Of a stretch of 64,000 bases of DNA, positions 35,130-50,500 are shown piece by piece. Position 1 is the stretch's first letter. Each line of letters opens with the position of its first letter. The notes beneath the pieces are model-generated. The model did not search any database, was not told the origin of the DNA, and saw nothing but the letters and a program-made list of their open reading frames with translations. The DNA lies in assembly GCF_026151205.1 (NCBI RefSeq), contig NC_087072.1, positions 23,453,603 to 23,517,602 on the forward strand, read 5' to 3'. This DNA is from Bolinopsis microptera (Eukaryota > Ctenophora > Tentaculata > Lobata > Bolinopsidae). The position numbers and the translations under genes are program-made.

Positions 35130-35870
35130 CTAAAGCTTGCTCATCAATTTCCCAGAGCTGCACTTATTTTGATCGCTATTTTTATCCTTATCTTCATTTT
35201 TCCACAAAGCTCTGATCAACTTAAGCAACATCGGCTTATCAAATATGATATCACCATTTTTGTACAAAATTTCGATCAGTCTCTTTAAAGCATTGACGTT
35301 GATTCCAATAGAGTCAAGTTTACCCCAAAATGCTTCACTTGCATATTGCAGTGTCTCAGTCAACTTCTTCATCGCTTCTGGGTGAGATTTTGCCCAGTCA
35401 CAAAAGACGTCCACAATAAGTGTTAAGTCAACAGAACCAATACGCCGCAGAATCTTTAGCACTTTCACCAATTCGTTAGGATTATCCAAAAGCATGTACA
35501 TTTCTGAAAAAAAATAACAATAACAGGATGGTCCAAAACCTTCTATTTTAAAATTTGTTTGCGAAAAGGATACATCTTGAAAAGTTTTTAAATGATTATA
35601 AACGTAAATCGTGACCGGGCTTTGGGATCACCCTGAGCAGTGTGTCAAACTTAAATAATTTAATTAATGAATTATGAATCATTTTCAGTAGCAACTGCAG
35701 CTTCGATCTAGAATTGGACTATGATTTTTAACATTTATTAAAGTTGAACCCAACAAAAATAAACCTGACATCAGGACTTCCATTGCATTACGCACTGTTT
35801 CGATTATCCTTTTCCCTTCCTTATTCTTTCTGTCATTCAGAGAAGACAGGATATCTGCGACATTCTCCAT
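35130..35870 (-). CDS. G6: short tandem-family member
   Basis: Exon 1 is 35765-35870 (MENVADILSSLNDRKNKEG...), phase 1. Exon 2 is 35130-35503 after TTTTTTCAG. The product of ~159 residues aligns only with the first ~120 residues of the G5 body (LKILRRIGSVDLT, AFWGKLDSIGINVNALKRLIEILY, MLLKLIRALWKNED), then ends in a lysine/serine tail and a stop. The splice layout is the family standard. It may be a truncated relic, or a working short form that keeps only the N-terminal module. Roughly 1.5-2 kb of family body is missing downstream. Confidence 0.65.
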
Positions 35871-36603
35871 GCTCCCTAACAGTGAAACCGAATCTAGAAA
35901 CTGACTGATGTTAGATTATTAATTATAATACAAACTGAACAACTTTGGCAAGATATTTAAACAATTATTAACAGAATTTGAGATTGTTATATTAAGATAA
36001 TTATAATTTGGAACACTTTACTGGATAAACATGCTATGACCACGTCAAGTTTTGTTGCAATATGACGAATAAAGCACAGCCGTCATAGAACAAAGATACA
36101 AGGACACACTGCCACGTTCAGAGAGTAAAAACGAGCTACAATGGTAGAGAGCTACAAAGGTAGAGAGCTACACAGGTAGAGAGAGAGAGCTATAATATAT
36201 TGTTAAATTTGATCCTTCGAACAGCTGTTGAGCAATGAAACGCAAACATACTTAGCAAAATAGCTATAATATATGTATGAATAATAATAATAATATATGT
36301 ATGAAATGAATAATCAATAAATGTTTTTGCCATGAAACGGACCAAACTGATCCTAACTCATATTCATTATGAAATGAATAATATGTAATGATCTGTTTTG
36401 GGTGTGTTCCCATCTTTCCTTACCATGTCACTGAATCAAAACATATTCCCCTCAAATTTGTGTTTCTTTAGAAAACAACCAATATTATACGTAGATAAGA
36501 ACATCACTGATAAGGCAATTGGTTTCAGTTTACTAAAGTAAGGTAAGTAAGTTTATCAGTTTACCACGTACGGGACATAATGTAGAAAATAGAGTACTAA
36601 TCA
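35871..36603. other. Intergenic with short GGTAGAGAGCTACA repeats
   Basis: Three tandem copies of ~15 bp (GGTAGAGAGCTACAA) near 36140-36185. No gene. Confidence 0.45.
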
Positions 36604-37253
36604 TTGTGTAGACTTGTGTAGTCTTGTGTAGACTTGTGTAGACTTGTGTAGTCTTGTGTAGACTTGTGTAGACTTGTGTAGTCTTGTGTAGACTTGTGTA
36701 GACTTGTGTAGTCTTCAAGTCTTGTGTAGTCTTGTGTAGTCTTGTGTAGACTTGTGAATTCTTGTGTAGACTTGTGTAGTCTTGTTCAGACTTGTGTAGA
36801 CTTGTGTAGACTTGTGTAGACTTGTGTTGTCTTGTGTAGACTTTTGTAGACTTGTGTAGACTTGTGTAGACTTGTGTAGTCTTGTGTAGACTTGTGTAGT
36901 CTTGTGTCGTCTTGTGTAGACTTGTGTAGTCTTGTGTAGACTTGTGTAGACTTGTGTAGACTTGTGTAGACTTGTGTAGTTTTTTGTAGACTTGTGTAGA
37001 CTTGTGTAGTCTTGTGTAGACTTGTGTAGACTTGTGTAGTCTTGTGTAGTCTTGTGTAGTCTTGTGTAGACTTGTGTAGTCTTGTGTAGACTTGTGTAGA
37101 CTTGTGTAGTCTTGTGTAGTCTTGTGTAGACTTGTGTAGTCTTGTGTAGACTTGTGTAGTCTTGTGTAGACTTGTGTAGTCTTGTGTAGTCTCGTGTATT
37201 CTTGTGTATTCTTGTGTAGACTTGTGTAGACTTGTGTAGACTTGTGTAGACTT
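36604..37253. repeat. Decamer minisatellite CTTGTGTAGW, ~65 units
   Basis: A 10-bp unit ending in A or T. In the first part the last base follows a regular A-A-T order, giving a 30-bp higher-order unit; later parts are less regular. It gives a spurious 256-residue minus-strand frame (LHKSTQVYTS-like). Confidence 0.95.
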
Positions 37254-38618
37254 GAGTGAAGGGTATTAAAGGAAATGTAATTAACGTCCAGACCCTCTAA
37301 CACAGGGCTATATATTTCATATAGTCTGCATTAGAGTGTAGTGCGTTTCCTGGATAGACTATTTCACATTGCACTGTGTAGTGTATATTAAACCACTGTT
37401 ACTACACTGACCTGTAAAAGAGTGAGTTAACACAGTTACATCATCATTTGTTTTTTACTTACACGTGCAGTGCACTTATATTATTATACGTAGAGAAAGT
37501 GTTTGCCAATAACGATAACAGTGTATTGTAAACAGCTGGCACGTTATAAATAACATCACAATATATAATTACATGTTATTCAATGTTGCCTAGATACAGT
37601 ACTTGCTTACACGTGTATATAATAACTAGACTCGAGTGACGTTGTGGCTATTATGTTATCAGGATGATTTAAACGGTCACGTGACCCTTATAGCCCGACT
37701 AAACTACTATTTACTGAGGTATATTAGGATTTAAGAAGATTTAAACTGTCACGTGTTCAGTGCTCACATAAGACACGTATGATATCTTCTATTGAACATA
37801 ACCGAAAATTCATTACATATCAACATTTTTCTTTTGAAATTCGAGTGTTAAATAAGTACACACTTCATCGTATAAAACGTACATTGAATACACTAAATAC
37901 AGTACATTAAATACATTGAATACATTGGATATATTGGATACATTGAATACATTACACTATACACATTAAACAGTATGTAATAACGTTTAGGTTTATAATC
38001 TGATTGAATCAGTAGTCAGCCCGTTGTACACGAAGTAAAAATAGCAACAACTACATTGAATATATTGCCTGCCGCGGGCCGCCTTGCTGCACTGCTATGC
38101 TGCACTGCTTGCTGCACTGCAGAATGTTTCCAGTTTTGAGCAGCTTGCAATACCAATTACAGCTGCACGCGGTCACACGTTAGTTTGACTGTCACTTCTC
38201 AGCGCCTCTGCACTGTGCGCTGTGTGCGCTGTGTGTGCAGTAAATATACGGCACAGCTACAGGGTATTACGTGTAACAATTTATTAGCAAAGTGTGAGAC
38301 TGGCCTATGTTGGAGCGTATAAAACGGTTTATGTCAAGATCATTATTCTTATTCAATATGTATTTACATTAAAATACATAATATTTCATACATATTCAAC
38401 TTTCAAGTGTATTGTATGTAAATGTTTATTTTATACATATTCTCATGTATTATTATACATGCATTATACATGTTGTGTATTGTATCCACCTGGATGTACA
38501 GACAAGGAGCTCAAACGAGGTTATTGTCAGCAGTATCCTTGCTTATTATACCGTATAAGGACAAATTGGGAGCGGTTAATGAGCTAAGCTCTTTACCTGC
38601 AGAGTTAGTGTGCAATAG
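37254..38618. other. Intergenic, satellite-like patches
   Basis: A degenerate ATACATTGA repeat near 37880-37975, three GCTGCACTGC phrases near 38090-38120, and CACGTG sites near 37680 and 37750. No gene recognised. Confidence 0.4.
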
Positions 38619-38942
38619 CACCCTACGCGCGTGGGGTGGACTCCTGGGGTGGACTTTTATTCAGCGCGTATTTTGTAGCCTGTTCAACTTGACGTTTTGA
38701 TTCGTTACTATCTCAATGTCACAGATACACAGAATGTGAGGTGATCATCTTAAAGAGAAACGTCTCAGCTTTCACCTGGTGTAAAGTTTATCTTTGTACT
38801 CAAAATATAGCTCGCTCAGTGTGCAATAGAAGTTGACAATACAATAACCACGTCTGCGACCGGTCGTCAGATACCGGAGTGTTGCACAAAATTGGGTCCC
38901 TAAATTAAAATTCTATGACACAGTTACCATGCAGAAATGTCT
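38619..38942 (+). repeat. Left terminal inverted repeat
   Basis: See the parent unit. Inside of this point a further ~60 bp remain similar to the right arm, but only at roughly 65-75%. Confidence 0.85.
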
Positions 38943-39062
38943 AGGGAAACATTTGGTGAAAGTTTCAACTCTCTACTATAAAAATAGCGATAGTTATTGA
39001 AGATAAACCGTGAGAAACTCCCTCTTGTCGAGATCAACGCTCTAGGAACCTCCCTTCTGTAC

Positions 39063-39181
39063 CACGTGACAACGATTTGAGCGTCACGTGGCCGTCACGT
39101 GACAAAAGTGCGCGCATCGGATGGAGCAGTCTCGTGGGAAATCCTGATTGCCTGATCGATCTCGTGGGAAATCCTGATTGC
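39063..39181. promoter_or_regulatory. CACGTG cluster and a 30-bp duplication
   Basis: Three CACGTG (E-box type) hexamers at 39063, 39085 and 39096. Just after them, CTCGTGGGAAATCCTGATTG occurs twice, 30 bp apart (39131 and 39161). The cluster lies ~0.8 kb upstream of the ankyrin-like gene and inside the TIR unit, so it may be its promoter. Role inferred only. Confidence 0.3.
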
Positions 39182-39903
39182 TACGGAAAGGGCTGACAAC
39201 CACAGTTATTTCCCTTCCTCAATTTTCCAGTTCACTTGCTCAGTGCTGTCAGTTGTTTTTTGTTTGCCCTGCTATATAAACTTCACTCCGTCATAATCCC
39301 CTACTCTCCTATCCAATGAACTGTTTCTGTTACAGCTGCCATTCTGTTGACTGGACCCTAACTTAGTCTTATCATTTTCACTTGATAACTTTATCCGTGT
39401 GCACTTTCTCGAAACTCAACTTATCTTTGTCAAGACTCAGCTAATCTCAGAACTAAATGTTGCCTTAACAGACTTACTTGTCACTGCACTGGGCCCTCCT
39501 TTAAATGCAAATATCATATGAGCAGCTGATCGATTTATTGCTTGAACTGTGCATCCTTTTTAAAAATAAATAAGGTCAATTTTACTATCGTGAAACTTAG
39601 TCACTGAAGACAACGCAATCTGGCTGTGCCGGTTCCCCTCTGCCTAGATCACTTAGAATATCCATAGTTAGCAATACTTTTATCGTTTAATGCAGCGATA
39701 TAGCCAGTTATCAATGCTACATAGTAGATTTTAGCCTGTTCCAATCATCCTTATATCGCGTTAATGGAATTTATGAAATTGCCTACCGTTCAAATCGCTC
39801 TCTGTTGTTAGCACCACACTGATTAACTACGATGTTCCAATTTTTTAGAATTATGTCCGACATAATTCTAATTTTTGCTGTTACAGCAGATAGTTATGGT
39901 GTA

Positions 39904-42144
<2,241 letters not shown>

Positions 42145-42389
42145 GACGGTAATACATTAACTTGTTTAGTTAATAAATTTAATAAGTAGATTTTGAGTGA
42201 TGATTACTGAATACAGATATCGAGCCTCGAGGTACCATAAAAAGGGTATATAAACTTATCACTTATGCTTATATGCTTATACTATCAATGAATATCAAAT
42301 CGCCTTCTCTAGTTATCAAACCCAACATAAGTTAAATCTCTGCCTACAAGGACTATTTGATATTTACAACAGACCGAGTGAATGTCTCA

Positions 42390-42594
42390 ATCTTTTCAGG
42401 AAGCTTTATACTCCGACATCCACAATTTACCACGCCCCTGAGATCGACAAAGGTCTTTCTGATAGATTGACTTCCAGCCAATTCGATCTATCGAAGCCGA
42501 GTGGGAAGAACAAAGAACTGAAACCCCATGGTCGCAACGATGCTCCTCGCGGACAAGGGAGAGTTAGGGCCATCGGTGGTCACAAGACTGGATA
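42390..42594 (+). other. Possible extra exon of the ankyrin-like gene
   Basis: After a TTTTCAG acceptor, an open reading of ~60 residues (KLYTPTSTIYHAPEIDKGLS..., ending GGHKTG and TAA) looks coding. It cannot be joined in phase without passing the TAG at 42142-42144, so it may be an alternative terminal exon or a decayed one. Confidence 0.3.
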
Positions 42595-43199
42595 ATATTT
42601 ATTTTTTAAGCGTTGAGGTTGTCACGAAAGCGTACTGTAACGGGACTATCAGATTTGAGTGATTTGATTTTGTGATTTGCAGTTCACGTGATTTTATTGT
42701 GATTTTAGACTGTAAAAACTATAAAGGTTCAAGTTGAACTATCGTCGCCATGATTATGTATTTTGGAACTGTTCACGTTGAAATTGCTTCGTTAATCAGC
42801 AGTCTTCCTTGGTTACTTTCTACTGTGTAATGCAGCTACGATCAACGATACTTAGCTAGTACATTCATAGTAACACTAACTGCACTGAGAAGAGTAAAAA
42901 ATTTGAGCTTTGACGGAATAACATTTCCTTGTTTTTAGATACGGTTACTACTCTAGTGAGGGGTTCATAGCTGATCATTAAGGTCTTACTCACAATAATT
43001 TGTGCTCTGATATTGGCCGTACTGACGGCTGTTGAAAAAGCCACTCCGTCAGATGCGCGCCGCAAGAGTCCACCCCTGTAGACCCCACTACGTACAAAAT
43101 TTGAAATTTTCCCAAAAACTTCTGATTAAGCTAGTTTGTTTTCAATAACTTTTGCAATATTTACAGTAGACCCTTCAAATTTTCACCAAATGTTACTCC

Positions 43200-43523
43200 A
43201 GACATTTCTGCATGGTAACTGTGTCATAGAATTTTAATTTAGGGACCCAATTTTGTGCAACACTCCGGTATCTGACGACCGGTCGCAGACGTGGTTATTG
43301 TATTGTCAACTTCTATTGCACACTGAGCGAGCTATATTTTGAGTACAAAGATAAACTTTACACCAGGTGAAAGCTGAGACGTTTCTCTTTAAGATGATCA
43401 CCTCACATTCTGTGTATCTGTGACATTGAGATAGTAACGAATCAAAACGTCAAGTTGAACAGGCTACAAAATACGCGCTGAATAAAAGTCCACCCCAGGA
43501 GTCCACCCCACGCGCGTAGGGTG
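43200..43523 (-). repeat. Right terminal inverted repeat
   Basis: Reverse complement of 38619-38942. Further inside (~43062-43095) a diverged copy of the terminal GTCCACCCC motif appears in direct orientation. Confidence 0.85.
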
Positions 43524-43528
43524 AATAG

Positions 43529-44661
43529 TGAGATGCTGACTGTTTGGTGCCCGCTCTTCTTGATTTTATACGGAGGTAAAATGTTTAAAGAATTAAATTA
43601 TTTAATTTATTCATATGGCTGGCTTTTAACTGTAAACTTGTAGGGTTCCCAGTGTAGTACTAGTAGATTGTAGAAGGGTGTAGAAAGTTTTGTCAGTTTT
43701 TTGACAGATTTGTTAAGTTTTAAACTTAAAACAGTTAGGCGTAAAGTCATAATATCATTTTATCAGATTCATGTATGACATAATATATGATATCATATAC
43801 TATGTATAAAATGCCTTAATTTCTGGAACTTTTTGAACATAACTTTACATTTCCATAATTTGATAAAAAGCAAGAAATAAAACAGTTAATTTGTAACAAT
43901 ATTAAATGAGAAACTATTTACAGGAGTTGATCATTTGGGATGAAGTGCACTGTTTACTTATAAAGTAACACTCACTAACAAATATAAAAATAAAAAACAC
44001 ATTTCTCAACGAAACTCTCTAAGGCTTCACACCTAAAATCACATGTGATTCTGGGAAAGGAAACAAGTTTGCTGATTTCCAACTCACTTGACATTACAGC
44101 TGGCCAAACTCAAAGAACCCATATATTTTCTTAAGAACACCCACAATAATCCAAACTTGGAAACTGCTCAAGAATACTCCATTATATCTGTTAAGTGTTA
44201 AGTGCTAACATCCTAAATATAGAAACATCTCAGAAGTAATACCACAATCGAAACACTTGTTAAATCTTCATGCCCAACAAAAATTAACTAAACATAGGAG
44301 CTGTTATAATAGATCAACGAAACAATAATTAAGGCTACTGACAGAGGCGACATTAAATGCAGCATAATGTTACATAATTAAGATAATTATATGCACAATT
44401 AGGATAATTAAGCAAAATACAGTCAAAACTCTATTTACCTTCCAATCGCTATTTACCTTGTCTCCATTTATCGGACCTATTTTCTTTACCAACAGTACTT
44501 GATCATGTTAAAATCATTTTATATCCAACCTCTCATTACCGTTAATTACCGTACATCTCAATTTACATGGCATTTTTACCTCCTCCGAAAGACATGGGAA
44601 ATAAAGATTTGACTGTATGCAAAAATACCACATTTAACGTTCGCCCCAAAAATTAAGCTAA
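43529..44661. other. Intergenic downstream of the RNF103-like gene
   Basis: AT-rich, no gene or clear repeat. Likely contains the 3' UTR of the RING gene. Confidence 0.4.
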
Positions 44662-47532
44662 TCAAAAGATGGGTTCTCTGCACATTGGACATCTCCACCT
44701 GTTCTCACATTCACTCGTCATCCAGGCCTCCGTGCAGCTGTGATGGAAGGTATGTGAGCATGGTAAACTATTCACTGTTACTCCACCTCTGAACACGTCC
44801 AGACATATTGCGCACTCTGCCGAGTGCTGCGCGCCTGTTGGGAAGCAGCCGCAGCACTCGCTGGGAGACACGCACGTGCCCCAACATGATCCGTAGTCCC
44901 AGGTTGGCAGTCCGGACATCAGCTCAGAAACACACTTGTGAAGCCACTTCTCGTCCGGCACCTCACTGACGCGCGTTGTGTACAACGGCCACGTGATGGG
45001 GTCAAAGTGGACAAGGTGCTCCACAGTTGGCATGAAGTCCAAGAAAGGCAGCTGCAGGTCCTGATGATGTGTAATAAGTCCAAGTTTGTATTTACGGTCC
45101 AGATAAGTGAGCACTAAAATACCGATCACAACAGTGGTGAAGACCAAGAGAGGGTATCTGGCAAGTAGGAGGACGTCGTGCCGCAAAACAGCAGCTGTTT
45201 CAGTGTTCATCAGTCGTCTGTAATACGACATAAAACTAGTCAACAATGGTTTTAGTTGTGAGATCTGGAAAACACTGACAAGAGGAAGCCACACGGAGCA
45301 TAACAAGAAGTTCCCTTTAGCCATAAACCACAGCGTCCTGAAGACACGACGAGCCAGATTACCATTGGAGAGAAATATTTCAAAAATGCAGCTGTAATTG
45401 ATAAACATGAGGGCGAGTATAAAGAGGTCGTTGCTGGTCGGAGTCAGAGTTGTGAGGAAGAGTTTTAACGCTTTGTGCTGAAATTGTTCGCCTTTTCTGG
45501 ACCCGTAGATATGTGTGAACTCGGGTGTTTTAATCATGATGACTGATTTGGATTTGTCGCTGGGGGTCCGTAAGTGGCGGTCTTTGCAGGACTTAGAGTT
45601 GTCCATAACTGCGAATGAGACCTGAAAGAGTATTGTGAGTAATACCTCAGTACCAGAGTATTGTGGTGAGAGTGGGAAGAGTATTGTGTAATTGTGAGTA
45701 ATACCTCAAGAGTATTGTGGTGAGAGTGGGAAGAGTGTAATGTACAACACCTCCTAACATTTCAACAAGCAATGGATAGTGTTACAAATGTCAATGTTAA
45801 TTACATCACACTGAGATTCTGAGAAGCAAGACTTACTTTTCCAATAAACTGAACAGCGAGAGCGGAGAAAAAGGCGGGAATGAGGCTTCTGATCCGGCAC
45901 CCATTATCACTGTGGTGTAGAACTTTCACGGGGTCCTTATCCGACTCCCATCTGTCGTAGGAGGGCTTGTTTTTAATCTTTGTAACTGACTCCTCCAACT
46001 TAGAGTAGAACCAACCGATCATGCTCTTCTCTGTAGATGGGCCCTGAGGATGACAGTGTATTGAGTATTACTGACGAGTATTAGCTGATCTATTTTTAGA
46101 CTCGTACAGTACACACAGCTCTCCGCTCGAGTTTTAAATTGTACTCAACGTTACATGTGATAGTGTAATAAATGTTAGTACATACCATTGTGATATTGCA
46201 AGTATGTGAGATATTAAGTGACATTAATTGCGCTGAAACCCAATACGGGTTTATCACGTAATTTATAGACACAGTAGACTCAACATGTAATTAGATTGAG
46301 CTACAGTTTACACACACATTGAGATATGGTATTACAATGAGGAACAATGAGGAATGAAAATATTGTGATCGAGTTTGGAGCCACGCCAAGGATTGCAGGC
46401 CTGAGGCTACGAAAACAAATATGTAGCAACTTTGCCGGATATATCAAACAGACTGTGATTCTCAGCTTTAATGAAATTTAGCGTTTAGTACACGCACACA
46501 ATGTAGTGAATGTGATAAAAATTAGTCACAACAATGAGAGGTGTACAATATGTCAGCCAGAGTTAGCAGTGTGAATTAACTGCTAATTTAACAGCAATTG
46601 TACCTGATAAACTTCAATCTTAGGGCCTCTTTCATCTTTAGCAGGCATGGCCAGTATCATGGCGGGAACTATCTTCCAGCCTTGTCGCAGACACCACGAA
46701 TTGTGCCGGGGGCAGTAAAATGTCCCAGTTTGGATACCAATTCGGCTCAGTCTGTTTGCTACGACGTTCCACAGCGGGTAGTTTGGGAAGGGTTTGTGTC
46801 CATGGGGCACCACACGGACAGCCCATACTGTGGACTTAGAGTCTTCCACCTGATAATAGTAGTAGGTTATTTTAACAAACTTGACATCTTGCCTAGTGGA
46901 ATGATTCTCATTGCATAATTTATCACCATCATTGTGATAGCAATTATATTCATTTTGACATTATGAAAACTCTTGTAAATTATATTTGCCACATTACGTA
47001 TCCTCAATGAATTTTAGTTTTTTTCAACTGACCTCCTCCAAGAAGTGTCGCTCGGAAGTGAAAGTTAAGGGAGTCTTCAAAGGAAGCGGTCTGCATCAAC
47101 ACCTCACTCTCCTCTGTACTTAGCCCTCCACTATTCTCCACCGCTTCAACCAGCTCAGGTTTTCTCTATTAGGTCATCATGCGGTATCCCCCGCGCTTCT
47201 AACAACCGCTGAAGTTCTTTGATACTGAAAAATGTGTGTTATGAGACTGATGGTATTTACAAATAATGTGATTCATTATAATCAAACAAACTTAAACAAA
47301 GCCAACAGAAACATGACACCAAGCTCTTATCTGAACATTTTGTTTTTTCTCTGTCTCTTAAATTAGAGCAGCATGAAATCTGAAGATTAGCAGTTTAATA
47401 CCTGAGAGCAAGGGGATCGACAAGCTGTAAAGGAAGACGTTCCGCTTCAAGCCAGGTAAGCCATTCACAGAATCGTATGCACAAGACAAGTAGGAAAACA
47501 CAAAGTACCAAGAGAGCTACACGAAGTAGCAT
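44662..47532 (-). CDS. RNF103: RNF103-like membrane RING-H2 E3 ubiquitin ligase
   Basis: Five exons: 47402-47532, 47033-47224, 46604-46849, 45837-46043 and 44662-45621; ~577 residues. The N-terminus is a hydrophobic signal-anchor (MLLRVALLVLCVFLLVLCIR). The order of motifs follows vertebrate RNF103 (KF-1): VDPLALS, HFLEEVEDSKSTVWAVRVVP, GIQTGTFYCPRHNSWCLRQG, PAFFSALAVQFIGKVSFAV, IKTPEFTHIYGSRKG, several membrane helices, VEHLVHFDPITWP, and a C-terminal RING-H2 (CAICLDVF, LPCSHTFHHSC, CPMC). RNF103 acts at the ER membrane in ubiquitin transfer for ER-associated degradation. It is shorter than the vertebrate protein because the acidic linker before the RING is missing. Exon 2 shows two apparent extra bases (TTTT at 47160-47163, and one near 47070) that break the frame; splice phases show two bases too many. 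The rest is well conserved, so base errors seem likelier than decay. Confidence 0.85.
45627..45738. repeat. Imperfect tandem duplication in an RNF103-like intron
   Basis: Two ~55-bp copies containing GTGAGTAATACCTCA and GAGTATTGTGGTGAGAGTGG lie in intron 4. Confidence 0.75.
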
Positions 47533-50500
47533 AATACACTTGGAACTTCTTTAGGTGCCTTTTCCTCTGCCAGACCAGCTGCCGTCCCCAACTGACTACT
47601 AGCTAATAGAGGATATTATTTAGAAAATCATTGTGTTTTATTATTAAAGAAGTGAGTTTAAAAAGATACAATTTTCAAAAGGCACAAAAAAATGACCCAG
47701 TTAAAATTAAGTTGAAGAATGATTAAAAAAAAAGCACTAGCTCTTCTTGCTACGAGAAAAGTGCATCTTCGAGAAAACGCACCTTCGAATTTGCTTCAAA
47801 TTAAATCAAATAGTGTAATACTACCATGTATACTACAATGTAGATGATCTGAAGGGGTGCCCTAAGTAATGGTAAGCAAACTCATTAATTTGCTCAACCA
47901 AAGCTCCCATTTGAGGACAAAAATGAAATTAGTTCAGGAAAATTAAAGAAATGGAGAAAAAATTAATTGTTTATAAATTTAAAAACGTTTTCAAAAACGA
48001 AATCTAAAAAATTAACTCTGGTTTCAACTCGATCAAGTTTATAACATTATTATACATCAGATTATGAGTTTGTAACACTCAATCACAGTTTTCCTATCAT
48101 TCGGCTGCGTCGACTGATGAGACATTACACAGTTGTGTAACTTCACATAGATCCAACGGATCCTTAGCTATCTCCCTAGACTACGTGACAACCAGCAACA
48201 GTTACACAATCATCATCACACGTCATCATAAATATTTCTAGAAAATTAACAGATGGTGTAAACATCCAGCAACTTGTTACAACATGTGACTAATCAAACT
48301 TCCCACTACATACTATGCAGGTTTATGAAACATTTCTCAGCCGCGTGGAGATAAAACCTCAAATATTCGTTGAGTTAGCTCTTGACATAATTGGTTCCTC
48401 CAATCTTGTTAATACTAAACATGACACGATTCATAATTGGCATTCATTGAATTCTTCAAGAAAAACCATGTGACTTCAAAGGAAAAGAAAATAGCAAGTA
48501 AACAGACTCAATTCCTTTTTTCAATAAAACTCTATCGTCGGCATAACTAATAAATATGCTAAAGAGAGTACATGAAAATGGAATAAACAAAGACTTGAAA
48601 CAATATCACGACGCCTAGATGCCTGTTTATTAAAATATGAAGACAAATTTATCCCCATGATTACTAAAAGATACAATTGGCGATAAAGAGAATACTTTCC
48701 AAGTGTAATAAATTGAAAATGATAGAAGTTATAACGCTCGATTATATATTTTGTAAAATACTCTTCTGTGTGTTGATGAAATAATGCGCGGCGTATTGAA
48801 ATGGATTTCGATCGTGGACGTTACATATTTCAGAAAATAGTTATCAGTTACGCTTTTAATGAAATTGATATTCAGCCTTTATATGCAATACTAATATGAA
48901 ATGCAATTCTATCCGTTCTATCCGTTCTGCGTTCGTTTGAATTTATTTCACTTTTTTTAAAGTCTATGAAATATTTCAAATCAACAAATTCACCGAAAAG
49001 TAATCAATTCATAATTTTTAAGTGTTAATGAAAAACATTTGAATGGAAAATGAATCTGTTTTACCGGAACAATTTCTAAACGCCAAATGTTGGAGTAGTT
49101 CGCAGGTTCGCTGTTTATTAGTTTTATGATTGAAATACTGATAGACTTTCTAAATAGATTTTCAAATTTGAAATTCTTCGCTCGGCTTTGTAGGTTTACA
49201 ACCTACCAGGATGCGCGCCGAGTTGGACTCGTCGACGGTCCAATCATACGGTCCAATAACAATTTATGCGTTTAGGGGCTGGAGTACGCGTGTTTACAGA
49301 TTAATGAATTTTTGCATTGTAAATATTTAAAGTTGACGATATATTATGATTTAATAGTAAATTTTTCAAAGCTGGCTTTGGACTTAGGTAAAATAATAAC
49401 GTATTTATTTAAAAGAAAAAACCACGGATAGTTTTAAATTTATATAGTCGTATAACTATAATCAAGTTAATCCTGTTTTCAAGAATGCGCGGCTTTGGCG
49501 GCCAGTTATTGACTTGTACATAAAATTGAATTTTAAATAGAAATGTGAATGTATTAAAATTTAAAACTTTCAAAACGGAGGCTTATAAATATTATTATAC
49601 TATGATTGTAAAATAAAGGATAAAATTTTAAATTTGTTTCACTAAAAATTTGTTTCACTAATATATGGAACAGTTATTTTACGAGTATCACCCGTTAGGA
49701 AAGAAAAATTAGGAAAGAAAAATTTTTATTTACCACAAAACAATCAATACATAATGTTATATTCATAAATAAATTCAAATTTCAATTTCAAACAGATATA
49801 CAGTACGCCGCGCACACAGCGACAATTTTCAATTGTTCAGAAATTCGTAGGTCAGCTGTAGGCGCCGCGCACAGGATCCATTTAATTGCTATCTTACAAT
49901 TACATGTCGCATTTCTTAATTACTAGAGCCAAAATTTCAGAAGCAAAATAATTTAAAACATATTTCTGTCGTTCACGCAGTACAGGCCGTGAGCACTGCG
50001 ATCTAATTAATAGATCGAATAATAATATTGGAGAAATTCCAAATATTAATTATCGTTAACGCTCGTCTTTGCAACACATTGATATGGACATTCGATAAAG
50101 TAAAAGTAAGGTAAAGTAAAAATTATGACATGACATCATCACTAATGTCTACAAAGTATCATTTTGTACATTGTAGCGCGATGCACTACTGGGTCGCGCC
50201 GCGCATCAAATAATTCTTCTCTGCAACGTCAAACGTATGCAGATCGGCGAAATGCGAAGGATTGACATCGTGAATCAAAGTATCATCACACTACATGGAA
50301 AAGTAACTATTTCTCCATCAAATTTAAAGGTAATAATTTATCAAATATTAATCATGAATAAAAACAACATTAAAAAATTTAATTTATTCATACTTCCCAG
50401 TGGAGTAAAGATTTATAAAACGTTTTTTTGCTACATAAGGATGGAACCACAGATAATCATTGTGTTTTTCCTTATTACTGATATAACTGGTACCTTCAAT

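Noticed and set aside
28767-37253. CRISPR-like arrays
   Set aside because: The 27-bp and 10-bp repeats are head-to-tail without unique spacers, in eukaryotic DNA.
36533-37303. 256-residue minus-strand frame rich in LHKSTQVYT
   Set aside because: Entirely the decamer satellite.
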